Below, piece after piece: positions 9,443-18,999 of a stretch of 64,000 bases of DNA. Source of the stretch: Streptomyces sp. NBC_01210 (GTDB taxonomy: Bacteria; Actinomycetota; Actinomycetes; Streptomycetales; Streptomycetaceae); the NCBI RefSeq assembly GCF_036010325.1, contig NZ_CP108549.1, positions 3,100,001-3,164,000 of the forward strand. Reading direction: 5' to 3'. The notes under the pieces were generated by a model. The model saw only the letters and a list, made by a program, of their open reading frames with translations. It ran no database searches and was not told where the DNA came from. Positions within the stretch are counted from its first letter, which is position 1, and each line of letters begins with the position of its first letter. The position numbers were made by a program, and so were the translations under genes.

Positions 9443-9538
9443 ACTCCCGCCGGGAAGTGCGCGAATCCTCGCGCGGGCGGGCGAGATGGGGGCTACTGCG
9501 CAGGGTGGCCTCGGCCCGGTTTTACTCCCGCGGGAGTA
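9443..9538. promoter_or_regulatory. Pair of palindromes upstream of the MMPL exporter, candidate operators
   Basis: TACTCCCGCGGGAGTA at 9523-9538 is a perfect 16-base palindrome. ACTCCCGCCGGGAAGT at 9443-9458 is a degenerate match to the same sequence 80 bases away. Both lie in the 240-base gap between the MMPL start and the TerB-like stop, where the exporter promoter should be. Two similar dyads in a promoter region suggest a dimeric repressor site. Which regulator binds is unknown. Confidence 0.35.
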
Positions 9539-9633
9539 CGGGCCAGGAGTACGGGCCGGATGAGGGGCCGGATGAGGGGCCGGGAGCATCAGCCGGGCGC
9601 AGGGGCCGGGGCCGGGCCCACGAATCAGGCGAA

Positions 9634-10293
9634 CTAGAAAGGCGTCCGCGCCGCCGCCAGCAGCCGCGCCGTGTCGTCCGCGCGCAGTTGCAGCGCCGCG
9701 CCGACCGTCGTCAGCACCTCACGCTCCGCCGGGGTGTACGGACCGTCCGCGAGGGCGATTCTCGCGCCCTGCAGCAGGATCGACTCCCGGCCCGCCGGGG
9801 CCAGATGCGGCGCGAGCGGCTCCAGCGCCTCATGCAGCTCGATGGCGAGCGCGGCTCCGTACGGCCCGCTGTCGGTGACGAAACGGCCGGTGTCCGCGGC
9901 GAGCGCCTCGATCAGGGCCGTCAGCTGGTCTTCCGTGCAGTCGTCGAGGCCGGCCGCGCGGACCGTGGCGACCGCGGTCTCCCGGACCGGACGGGAGGAG
10001 GTGCCACCGGAGGCGAGGACGGCGAGCGCGACGGTGTGCACGGCGTCCCGCAGCATCGCGGAGAAACGGCTGGTGGTGGGGTGGTCGAGGGCGTCCATGC
10101 CGAAGTGGCTGTGGCAGGCCGCGCATTCGACGACCGGACCGGCCGCGCCGCGCGGCAGCAGCGGCACACCGAGGAAGGTGAAGCGCCGGCGGCCGGTGCG
10201 GCGGCGGTAGTTGCGGTCGCCTCCGCAGTCGGAGCAGAAGAACTCTCCGTCGCCGACAGTGTTCCAAGAGGTATGAACGCCGCAGACCAGCAT
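9634..10293 (-). CDS. TerB-like protein with N-terminal zinc ribbon
   Basis: 219 residues from the internal ATG at 10293 (MLVCGVHTSW). The longer frame to 10395 adds an unlikely Arg-rich extension. Cys pairs in FFCSDCGGDR and VECAACHSHFG form a probable zinc ribbon in the first 70 residues. The rest is an alpha-helical TerB-like domain ending ALADGPYTPAEREVLTTVGAAL, a hallmark of tellurite-resistance TerB relatives. No other ter genes are nearby. Tellurite function is therefore not implied; such proteins are usually left as stress-related or unknown. The domain call is fairly sure, the role unknown. Confidence 0.75.
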   Translation of the reverse strand: MLVCGVHTSWNTVGDGEFFCSDCGGDRNYRRRTGRRRFTFLGVPLLPRGAAGPVVECAACHSHFGMDALDHPTTSRFSAMLRDAVHTVALAVLASGGTSSRPVRETAVATVRAAGLDDCTEDQLTALIEALAADTGRFVTDSGPYGAALAIELHEALEPLAPHLAPAGRESILLQGARIALADGPYTPAEREVLTTVGAALQLRADDTARLLAAARTPF

Positions 10294-10470
10294 TTTTCGG
10301 CCGATTGGTCCTCGGGCTGGCTGCACGTCGCACCTCCGTAATGCTCCGGCAACATTGCCGCGTTGACGTGATGTTAGCCACATCTGTGATGCCACGTCAG
10401 CACCCGGGAGGCAGTCCGCCAGGACATGGCCGATTCCTCGCCCTGCGGCCCCGCCCCCACGGCGGCATGA

Positions 10471-10512
10471 CCGCGCCCCCGGCCGCTCCCGAGGGAGCGG
10501 CCGGGGGCGCGG
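10471..10512. terminator. leuA terminator, near-perfect 20-bp stem
   Basis: Arms at 10471-10490 and 10493-10512 are exact reverse complements with only two bases between them (four unpaired in practice). The stem is almost all G/C. It begins 23 bases beyond the leuA stop on the minus strand. There is no U-tract, as is usual for high-GC actinomycete terminators. Confidence 0.75.
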
Positions 10513-10534
10513 TGAAGATGCCCGGTGAAGCGGA

Positions 10535-12383
<1,849 letters not shown>

Positions 12384-12385
12384 GA

Positions 12386-12433
12386 CTACAGGCCCTCGCC
12401 GCGGCAGCTAAGAAGAAGCAGCCCGAAACGCAT
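12386..12433 (-). CDS. leuL: leu leader peptide (15 residues, four consecutive Leu)
   Basis: ATG at 12433-12431 opens a 15-codon frame, MRFGLLLLSCRGEGL, ending in TAG at 12388-12386, 90 bases before leuA. The run CTG CTT CTT CTT includes three CTT codons, which are uncommon in this GC-rich genome and suit charging-sensitive stalling. No Shine-Dalgarno is visible before the ATG. A TAGGCT hexamer at 12444-12449 would place transcription start a few bases before the ATG, so the message may be nearly leaderless. The role is regulation of leuA by ribosome stalling. Confidence 0.75.
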   Translation of the reverse strand: MRFGLLLLSCRGEGL

Positions 12434-12443
12434 GATGGGAAGC

Positions 12444-12449
12444 AGCCTA
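12444..12449 (-). promoter_or_regulatory. Candidate -10 element of the leuA promoter
   Basis: TAGGCT on the minus strand lies ten bases before the ATG of the leader peptide. It matches the streptomycete vegetative -10 pattern TANNNT. No convincing -35 was seen at 17-18 bases spacing, so this rests on the hexamer and its position. Confidence 0.35.
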
Positions 12450-12622
12450 GCCGAGCATCGCGGAGGACGGAGGTGCCGTATCAGTATGCGGGACACTATT
12501 CCGGTTACGGCCAAACAGTGCCGTATCACAATGAGGCAGCCCTCAGACCCCGTATCACTCCATTTCACTAATCATGGTGGCAACTAGTGACAGCACGATG
12601 ACTCAGTGCCACAGTCCCCCGC

Positions 12623-13690
12623 ATGGACGCCAACGCCCGCCGGGTCAACCCGGTCTTCTGCACCATCGTGCCGCCCCATGTCCTCGACAAAATGGCCCGC
12701 GCCGAGGACCCCACGATCGCCGAGCCCGCCGCCCGCACCCTTGAGCACGACGCCCTCCAGCGCACCCGCCGCCGGATCACCACCGTCCGCGGTCTCGCTC
12801 CGAGCACGGCCGGAGCCGTGTCGGACAAGCCCCATCGCACGATCTACGACGCCAAGCACGAGGAGATCGTGCCGGGCAAGAAGGTGCACTCCGAGAACGA
12901 CAAGCCCGCCAAGGACGCCACGGTGAACCGCGCCCACGCGGGCCTCGGCGCCACGTTCGACCTGTATCTCAAGGCGTACGGCCGCCACTCCATCGACGGC
13001 TCCGGCCTGCCGCTGAACGCGACCGTCCACTACGGCGAGAACTACGACAACGCCTTCTGGGACGGCGAGCGGATGGTCTTCGGCGACGGGGACAGCGATC
13101 TGTTCCTGGACTTCACGCTGCCCGTGGACGTGATCGGACACGAGCTCACCCACGGTGTCACGCAGTACACGGCGAATCTGGAGTACTTCAGCCAGTCCGG
13201 CGCGCTGAACGAGTCCATGTCGGACGTCTTCGGCTCGCTCATCAAGCAGTACGCCCTCGGCCAGAGCGCCGACCAGGCCGACTGGCTGATCGGCGCGGGC
13301 CTGCTGGGCCCCAATGTCACGGGCGTCGCGCTGCGCTCGATGAAGGAGCCGGGGACGGCGTACGACGACGACGTCCTCGGCAAGGACCCGCAGCCGGCGA
13401 CGATGGAGGACTACGTCAAAACCGGTCGCGACAACGGCGGCGTGCACATCAACTCGGGGATCCCGAACCACGCCTTCTACCTGGTCGCCACCGCGCTGGG
13501 CGGCAATGCGTGGGAGCGGGCGGGCCAGATCTGGTACGACGTCCTGACCGGCGGCGAACTCTCCACGACCGCGCAGTTCACCGAGTTCGCCCGCCTCACG
13601 GTGGCCGCGGCCCGCTCGCGCTTCGGCGAGGGTGAGGAGCAGGAGGCGCTGCTGAAGGCGTGGTCCCAGGTCGGGGTGGGTACCAACTGA
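12623..13690 (+). CDS. Protealysin-like M4 (thermolysin family) metalloprotease
   Basis: 355 residues. There is no signal peptide; instead it has the short propeptide of protealysin-like proteins (VFCTIVPPHVLDKMA, about 11-25). The zinc site is H173ELTH177 in VIGHELTHGV, with the glutamate ligand motif N196ESMSD201 and the later catalytic-His region GGVHINSGIPNHAFY (about 274). All M4 catalytic residues are present. Protealysin-type enzymes are cytoplasmic or non-classically exported and self-process. The next gene encodes an emfourin-like inhibitor, as in the Serratia protealysin operon. Start ATG 12623; ATGs downstream would cut the propeptide. Confidence 0.93.
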   Translation: MDANARRVNPVFCTIVPPHVLDKMARAEDPTIAEPAARTLEHDALQRTRRRITTVRGLAPSTAGAVSDKPHRTIYDAKHEEIVPGKKVHSENDKPAKDATVNRAHAGLGATFDLYLKAYGRHSIDGSGLPLNATVHYGENYDNAFWDGERMVFGDGDSDLFLDFTLPVDVIGHELTHGVTQYTANLEYFSQSGALNESMSDVFGSLIKQYALGQSADQADWLIGAGLLGPNVTGVALRSMKEPGTAYDDDVLGKDPQPATMEDYVKTGRDNGGVHINSGIPNHAFYLVATALGGNAWERAGQIWYDVLTGGELSTTAQFTEFARLTVAAARSRFGEGEEQEALLKAWSQVGVGTN

Positions 13691-13715
13691 GCCGTTCGCG
13701 TACTAGACAGGACCC

Positions 13716-13982
13716 ATGCGTATCCAGGTAAGACGCACGGGTGGCTTCGCCGGTATCGAGCGGTTCGCGGAGGTGGACACCTCAGGGCGGACCGATGCGG
13801 GCACCTGGCATGCCCTGGCCGAGCAGGCGATGGCCGGCGGCCGGGGCACGCCGCCGGACGGAGTGCCGGACGGGTTCAGCTACCGGATCACGGTGGACGG
13901 GCGCAGCGTCTACTGCGCGGACCCCCGGCTGTCCGACGCGCAGCGGCAGCTGATCTCGCTGGTCCTCAAGGAAGGTTCGTGA
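13716..13982 (+). CDS. Emfourin-like inhibitor of the M4 protease
   Basis: 88 residues, 25 bases downstream of the protease and on the same strand, so very likely in its operon. The small beta-rich sequence MRIQVRRTGGFAGI...FSYRITVDGRSVYCADPRLSD matches the pattern of emfourin (M4in), a slow tight-binding inhibitor first described beside protealysin. Known emfourins bind the active-site cleft of the neighbouring enzyme. Family membership rests on my recognition of the N-terminal RTGGFAGI pattern plus context. The end overlaps the convergent TetR gene by 17 bases. Confidence 0.75.
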   Translation: MRIQVRRTGGFAGIERFAEVDTSGRTDAGTWHALAEQAMAGGRGTPPDGVPDGFSYRITVDGRSVYCADPRLSDAQRQLISLVLKEGS

Positions 13983-14649
13983 CCGGGGCGGAGGCGGGTG
14001 CGGCTGACGTGGCGGCGGGCGCGGCGGGGGACGTGGAGGCGGCCGCGGATGCCGAGGCTGCTTCCACACGGTCGCCCTGGCCGATCGCGAAGTCCCGGAC
14101 GAGAGCCAGCAGGGTCTCGTCCGGGGTGCGCGGGCCAGTGAAGTAGCCCGCCCGCTCCAGCTGGGCGAGGCCGTGCATCTGGCACCACAGCTGCCAGGCG
14201 CGCAGTGAGGCGTCGCCGTCCCGGAAGCGGCCCACGGCGGTGCAGCGGCGGATGACACCGTGCGGGACGCGGAGCATGAAGGTGCCCATCTCCCGGTCCT
14301 CGTCGGCGAGTTCGAAGCCGGCCAGCTGGGATCCACCGAACATGACGGCGTACACATTCGGTTCGGCGCGGGCGAACTCCTGGTAGACGCGGCAGACAGC
14401 ATACAGATCTGCGACCGGGTCGTCGGTGGGCCGCACGAGGTCGGTACGCGCCATGAAGCGCTCGAACCCCTCGCGTATCACCTCGCGGACGAGTGCCGGC
14501 ATCGAGCCGAAGTGGGTGTAGACCGCCATGGTCGAAGCGCCGACCGCCCTCACCAGGCGACGGGCACTGAGGGCAGCGGGTCCCTCGTCGGCGAGGACGC
14601 GGGCGGCCTCGTCGAGAAGCCGACGGCGAACGGAATCCTGGGGCGACAC
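13966..14649 (-). CDS. TetR/AcrR-family transcriptional regulator (WHG-type C-terminal domain)
   Basis: 227 residues. The N-terminal helix-turn-helix (about 8-55) reads RRLLDEAARVLADEG and LSARRLVRAVGASTMAVYTHFGSM, a canonical TetR recognition helix. The C-terminal ligand domain (about 75-195) resembles the WHG subclass of TetR proteins. An Ala/Ser/Pro-rich tail of about 30 residues (AASASAAASTSPAAPAA) follows and is probably disordered. Its 3' end overlaps that of the emfourin-like gene. Next on its upstream side are the 202-bp tandem units, not a target gene, so its regulon is unclear. Confidence 0.88.
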   Translation of the reverse strand: MSPQDSVRRRLLDEAARVLADEGPAALSARRLVRAVGASTMAVYTHFGSMPALVREVIREGFERFMARTDLVRPTDDPVADLYAVCRVYQEFARAEPNVYAVMFGGSQLAGFELADEDREMGTFMLRVPHGVIRRCTAVGRFRDGDASLRAWQLWCQMHGLAQLERAGYFTGPRTPDETLLALVRDFAIGQGDRVEAASASAAASTSPAAPAATSAAPASAPVTNLP

Positions 14650-14716
14650 AGCAGCAGCGTAACGCCGTTATGGACATAACGGGTGTCATACGAAGCCGGC
14701 GCCCCGGGACGGCGAG

Positions 14717-15200
14717 CCGACGGTCAGAAACCCAGCTTCCGCAGCTGCTTCGGATCCCGCTGCCAGTCCTTCGCCCCCTTCACATGCAGGTCCAGGCTGT
14801 ATCCAATATGCGGCTGCCGCCGCGGGGCAGGCGTCCCCAGCAGCACCACGATCTGCCCGCGCAACTCCACCCGGCCGACCCCAGACACCCGCCCCATCCG
14901 CAGCCCCAGGACAGTGACCCGACGGTCAGAAACCCAGCTTCCGCAGCTGCTTCGGATCCCGCTGCCAGTCCTTCGCCCCCTTCACATGCAGGTCCAGGCT
15001 GTATCCAATATGCGGCTGCCGCCGCGGGGCAGGCGTCCCCAGCAGCACCACGATCTGCCCGCGCAACTCCACCCGGCCGACCCCAGACACCCGCCCCATC
15101 CGCAGCCCCAGGACAGTGACCCGACGGTCAGAAACCCAGCTTCCGCAGCTGCTTCGGATCCCGCTGCCAGTCCTTCGCCACCTTCACATGCAGGTCCAGG
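14717..15200. repeat. 202-bp tandem units made of the era 3' end plus a 122-bp spacer, 2.4 copies
   Basis: Period is exactly 202 bases: the block starting CCGACGGTCAGAAACCC occurs at 14717, 14919 and 15121. The third block is the real era terminus (to about 15200). Each extra unit holds about 80 bases coding the last era codons and stop (DLHVKxAKDWQRDPKQLRKLGF) and about 122 bases not found in era. The two complete units appear identical. They differ from true era at one position (a Val codon becomes Gly). In the minus-strand frame the spacer runs into the era tail as LLGTPAPRRQPHIGYSLDLHVKG, echoing LLGTPVFLDLHVKV of era. Confidence 0.95.
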
Positions 15201-16069
15201 AAGACTGGCGTACCCAGGAGCGCCTCGATGTGCTTGCGCGACTTCGTGCCGACCTCCTTCAGGCGCTTGCCCTTCGGGCCGATGATGATGCCCTTCTGGC
15301 TCGGGCGCTCGATGTAGAGGTTCGCGTGGATGTCCAGCAGCGGCTTGTCCGCCGGGCGGTCCTCGCGCGGCAGCATCTCCTCCACCACCACCGCGATCGA
15401 GTGCGGCAGCTCGTCCCGTACACCCTCCAGCGCGGCCTCGCGGATCAGTTCCGCGACCATGACCTGCTCGGGCTCGTCCGTGAGGTCGCCCTCCGGGTAG
15501 AGCATCGGGCCCTCCGGGAGCAGCGGGATCAGCAGGTCGGCCACCAGCTGGACCTGCTTGCCGCCGACCGCCGAGACCGGGACGATCTCCGCCCACTCCA
15601 TGCCCAGCTCCTTGCCGAGCCGGTCGATCGCGATCAGCTGCTCGGCGAGGGTCTTGGAGTCGACCAGGTCGGTCTTGGTGACGATCGCGACCTTCGGGGT
15701 CTTCTTGATGCCCGCGAGCTCCTTGGCGATGAAGCGGTCGCCGGGGCCGAGCTTCTGGTCGGCGGGCAGGCAGAACCCGATCACGTCGACCTCGGCCCAG
15801 GTGGTGCGTACGACGTCGTTGAGACGCTCGCCGAGCAGCGTGCGCGGCTTGTGCAGGCCCGGGGTGTCGACCAGGATCAGCTGGGCCTCGGGGCGGTGCA
15901 CGATGCCGCGGACGGTGTGCCTGGTCGTCTGCGGCCGGTTGGAGGTGATCGCCACCTTCTGGCCTACCAGAGCGTTCGTGAGGGTGGACTTGCCCGCGTT
16001 GGGGCGGCCGACGAAGCAGGCGAAGCCGGCCCGGTGGGGGGCGTTGTTCTCTTGGGTACGAGCGCTCAT
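15128..16069 (-). CDS. era: GTPase Era
   Basis: 313 residues from ATG 16069; an in-frame ATG at 16078 is equally possible, since AGGGA lies two bases before it and eleven before 16069. G1 GRPNAGKSTLTNAL, G3 DTPGLHKP and G4 TKTDLVD are present, followed by a C-terminal KH domain with KGIIIGPKGKRLKEVG. Era binds the 3' end of 16S rRNA and assists 30S assembly at the membrane. Its 3' end is the template for the tandem units downstream. In related genomes era follows the CNNM and deaminase-like genes; here the WxL/DUF916 pair lies between. Confidence 0.95.
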   Translation of the reverse strand: MSARTQENNAPHRAGFACFVGRPNAGKSTLTNALVGQKVAITSNRPQTTRHTVRGIVHRPEAQLILVDTPGLHKPRTLLGERLNDVVRTTWAEVDVIGFCLPADQKLGPGDRFIAKELAGIKKTPKVAIVTKTDLVDSKTLAEQLIAIDRLGKELGMEWAEIVPVSAVGGKQVQLVADLLIPLLPEGPMLYPEGDLTDEPEQVMVAELIREAALEGVRDELPHSIAVVVEEMLPREDRPADKPLLDIHANLYIERPSQKGIIIGPKGKRLKEVGTKSRKHIEALLGTPVFLDLHVKVAKDWQRDPKQLRKLGF

Positions 16070-16089
16070 GGCGCCCATTGTCCCTGATG

Positions 16090-17049
16090 TCACGAGCCCT
16101 CGGGTACGCGCGCCCTCACCCGCCGTACTCTGGCCCACACCCCGGCCGCCGACAGGCCCGCCGCCAGCACCACCGCGACCAGCCAGGGCAGCGCGAAGAA
16201 GGAGGTTCCGGCCGACTCGCGGACGTCCCGTGCGGTGGCTGTGAGTCTGACCTCGCCCCATTCGAGCTGGGGTGCTCCCGCCCAGCGTTCGGTGAGGCGG
16301 ATCTTCTGGCGCGGCAGCAGCTCGGCGGGGATCTTCTTCAGATCGCGGTTGAGGAGATCGCGGCGGAAGAGGCCCTCCGCCTTGAGGGCGACCTTGGGGT
16401 TGAGCGTGACATTGCCGCGGTTGTAGAGGGTGTACGAGATGAGCGCACTGCTCTCGCCGGTGCCGGGCACCAGGGGCTGCTCGTGGCTGAGGGTGACGTT
16501 CTCGATGGAGAGCGCGGGGACGGTGGGGCCGTTCACGCGCAGATAGATGCGCGCGCCGACCGCCTGCTGGATGCCGACGGCGAGCGAGCCCTTCGAGGAG
16601 TTGATGCGCTCGTCGAGGGCAACCAGGGCGCCGGGGTGGTCACCGGGTTCGGCGTCCTCGGGGAGGTTCACGGTGTACGGCACGGTGACCGAACTGTTCG
16701 CCGGGACGGTGACGCGCTCGCGCTCGGGCTCGGCCCAGGCGCCGATACCGCGCTGCTTCTCCTTCTGGGTGCGTACGGCGAAGCCACCGTCCCGTTCGGT
16801 GTTGTACGCGTCGGCGGCGTACAGCCGGAACGTCAGTGGGGCGGCGGTCTTGTTGGTGACCGTGACCTCGTCGGTGAGGGTCGTGCCGGGGTCGGCCGAG
16901 AGATAGAAGTACGGGCGCCGGCCCAGTTCGGAGGAGGTGGGGTAGACGGACCAGTTGCCGTTGTCGGCGGCATGGGCGACCGGGATGCCATACCCGCCGT
17001 ACAGCAGCGCGACCAGGACGGGCAGCAGGATGACGTACAGCTTGCGCAT
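16090..17049 (-). CDS. DUF916 (WxL-interacting protein-like) membrane-anchored surface protein
   Basis: 319 residues from ATG 17049. The signal peptide is MRKLYVILLPVLVALLYGGY with probable cleavage after AHA. The beta-sandwich DUF916 domain (about 35-160) has FYLSADPGTTLTDEVTVTN and the later AVGARIYLRVNGP. A C-terminal transmembrane helix (PWLVAVVLAAGLSAAGV, about 285-305) is followed by Arg-rich residues. In Firmicutes, DUF916 proteins anchor partner WxL proteins to peptidoglycan and membrane. The gene upstream encodes a WxL-like protein, supporting the same pairing here. The frame continues upstream of 17049 without a credible start. Confidence 0.8.
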   Translation of the reverse strand: MRKLYVILLPVLVALLYGGYGIPVAHAADNGNWSVYPTSSELGRRPYFYLSADPGTTLTDEVTVTNKTAAPLTFRLYAADAYNTERDGGFAVRTQKEKQRGIGAWAEPERERVTVPANSSVTVPYTVNLPEDAEPGDHPGALVALDERINSSKGSLAVGIQQAVGARIYLRVNGPTVPALSIENVTLSHEQPLVPGTGESSALISYTLYNRGNVTLNPKVALKAEGLFRRDLLNRDLKKIPAELLPRQKIRLTERWAGAPQLEWGEVRLTATARDVRESAGTSFFALPWLVAVVLAAGLSAAGVWARVRRVRARVPEGS

Positions 17050-17137
17050 GTGCGGAGCCCCCCAGGGACGTAGCGGTGCCGGGGAAGTTCGAGCGGGCCG
17101 ACCGGGTGCGCGCCCGGCCCGTCCGTATTCTTTTTGT

Positions 17138-17230
17138 GGCTCGGTTCGCCTCCGGGGCGCCTTCAGCGTGTGTCGACCGTTCCCATTTGAGGCTCGGTTC
17201 GCCTCCGGGGCGCCTTCAGCGTGTGTCGAC
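17138..17230. repeat. 40-bp direct repeat, two copies, period 53
   Basis: GGCTCGGTTCGCCTCCGGGG and the following 20 bases (through GTGTGTCGAC) occur at 17138-17177 and again, unchanged, at 17191-17230. They lie in the 326-base gap between the DUF916 start and the WxL-like stop. The gap has no ORF of gene character. Confidence 0.85.
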
Positions 17231-17300
17231 GGTCGATCGTGCTCGATCCCTCGTTCCTCGGGACCTCCGCGCGTTCTCCCTTTCGACGCCCGCGCGCCCC

Positions 17301-17414
17301 TTTGGCTCACTCGCCGGGGCCGCTTGGGTCAGCACTACGGAGTACGCGCCCTTTCGGCTCACTCGCCGGCACCACTCAGGTGAGCGTGAGGGTCAGCACT
17401 GCGGAGTACGCGCC
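17301..17414. repeat. Duplicated 3' end of the WxL-like gene
   Basis: The last codons of the WxL-like gene contain GGTCAGCACTGCGGAGTACG; a near-copy with one change (ACTACGG) lies 64 bases downstream of it at about 17327-17350. The flanking GGCTCACTCGCCGG also occurs twice (about 17304 and 17356). Read on the minus strand, the extra copy encodes GAYSVVLT, like the genuine GAYSAVLT end. This resembles the era tail units but is shorter and more diverged. Confidence 0.7.
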
Positions 17415-18725
17415 GGGGGCGGTGTACGCCGGTACGTCCAGTGAGACCTTCGCGTCCACGGTGAACTCACCTCCGGTGAGCGCCCCGTTGGGCGTGGAGG
17501 CGAGGGTCGCGCCCGCGCTGCCGACCGGTCCCGCGGAGCCGGCCGCGCAGGTGCTGGGACTGCCCTGCTTGGTGGTGCAGGCCGGCGTCCAGCCGAGTCT
17601 GCCGGCGTCGATCTTCCCGCCGGGCCCGGTGAAGTCGGTGACCTTGCCGGTCAGGGACCACCCCGCGGGGCCGCCGCGGAAGTCCTTGACCGTCACCTTC
17701 TTCAGATCGCCGGTGGCTGCCCCGCCCTTGCCGAAGTCGACCGCCGACATCTGGACGGTGTCACCGGCCTGGGACATGGACAAAGTGCCTGCGGCGACCG
17801 AGGTGTTGAGCTTCTGGCTGTTGCTGGGCAGAGGCGTGTCGTCGACGACGGTGTACGCCGCCGGGCCCGCGCCCTTCTCCGCCGACCAGGCACTGCCTTC
17901 GTACGCGACGATGCCGGTCGTCGCCTTGTCGTTGGCCTTGAGCCGCGCGGTGAAGCCGCCTGTGGCGTCGGCCTTGAGGGTCATTCTGTCGGCTGTCTCG
18001 GCCGCTCCGGCCCGTCCGACGACGGTGATGTCGGCGAGCGGAGTGAACTTGGCGCCGGTGACGGTGACCTGGTCACCGGGTTTGCCGGAGGCCGTGGCGA
18101 GCTGGATGGTGCGCTCGTTGGCGCCGGGAACGTCCGTCGCGACGACCGTCTGGGAGACGGGCGCGGGCGGATTGGTGACCGTACACGGGGTGTCCAGCTC
18201 CATGATGTAGCTGGTGTGGATGTTGTAGTCGCCGGGCGAGAGGGTGATCGAGCCGGGCGCGGTGACCTTGAAGGTGCCGGTCATCGAGAACGGCGGGAAC
18301 GCTCCCTTGCCGGGGACGGGCGGGTTCTTCTTGGGTCCGGTGACCGTGACGCTGCCGGCCTGGGCGCCGCCGAGGGTGACCTTGCCGCTGGGAGTCATGA
18401 TGTCGGCCGGAAGGGCGAGGTCGACCGGGTTGCTGGCGGCCGGCTTGGTGACCGTGTAGGTGACCGTGACTGTGTCGCCCACCTTGGGGGCGGCGTTGTC
18501 GACGGTGATCTCGGCGGTCGTGGTGCCGTCGATGGGCGGGATGCCGGCGATGGGCGGCGGTACGCAGTGGGTCGCGAAGTCCACCGGTGCGGAAGCGGCG
18601 GCCATCGCGGGCGCGGCGAGCGATGCCGCGCCCGCGACCAGGGCGAGGGACCCCAGTGCGGCGGTCCACCGTCGCCTGCGGCCAATGGATCTTCGGATGG
18701 CGGATCTTCGGGTGGCTGTAGCCAT
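17376..18725 (-). CDS. WxL-like secreted cell-surface protein
   Basis: 449 residues from ATG 18725, preceded by AGAAGGGGGC. The twin-Arg-rich signal peptide (RRRRWTAALGSLALVAGAASL) cleaves near AMAAA. The body has Ig-like beta segments (TVTYTVTKPA, GDQVTVTGAKFTP). The C-terminal 100 residues have W356SL in RGGPAGWSLTGKVTDF, a second tryptophan in GRLGWTPAC, and end in PGAYSAVLTLTLT. This matches the WxL-domain pattern: WxL, then a terminal Y...L-T-x-T-L strand. Family knowledge: WxL domains bind the cell wall non-covalently. The adjacent DUF916 gene is its expected partner. Confidence 0.7.
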   Translation of the reverse strand: MATATRRSAIRRSIGRRRRWTAALGSLALVAGAASLAAPAMAAASAPVDFATHCVPPPIAGIPPIDGTTTAEITVDNAAPKVGDTVTVTYTVTKPAASNPVDLALPADIMTPSGKVTLGGAQAGSVTVTGPKKNPPVPGKGAFPPFSMTGTFKVTAPGSITLSPGDYNIHTSYIMELDTPCTVTNPPAPVSQTVVATDVPGANERTIQLATASGKPGDQVTVTGAKFTPLADITVVGRAGAAETADRMTLKADATGGFTARLKANDKATTGIVAYEGSAWSAEKGAGPAAYTVVDDTPLPSNSQKLNTSVAAGTLSMSQAGDTVQMSAVDFGKGGAATGDLKKVTVKDFRGGPAGWSLTGKVTDFTGPGGKIDAGRLGWTPACTTKQGSPSTCAAGSAGPVGSAGATLASTPNGALTGGEFTVDAKVSLDVPAYTAPGAYSAVLTLTLT

Positions 18726-18999
18726 GATTGCCCCCTTCTGAGGAATGCTGGGGGCCATTGACAGGGGACGGCCGAAAGAAGTCAATGGAATCGAAATGCG
18801 CTGTCTGATGACCCATCAGGTACTGTCAAGATCCGCGTTTGCGCAGGCCGGAAGGGGAATCAGCGCCACCGGAAAAGGTGACGCCGATTTCTGTCACACC
18901 GGTGCTGTCACACCGTCCGGCTTCCCCTTCCGGTACTCCCGTCCGGTACTCCCGTCCGGGAAGCTCCGGGGAATGCGGCCCGTGAGCGGCCCGACGGCT

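Noticed and set aside
14717..15200. CRISPR or mobile insertion at the era tail
   Set aside because: The unit includes era coding sequence and lacks spacers, inverted ends and a transposase; tandem duplication explains it better.
14982..15596. Collagen-like Gly-rich minus-strand frame over era and the tandem units
   Set aside because: It is the +1 frame of era and of the spacer; no SD or start was seen, and the codon use is the shadow of the real frame.
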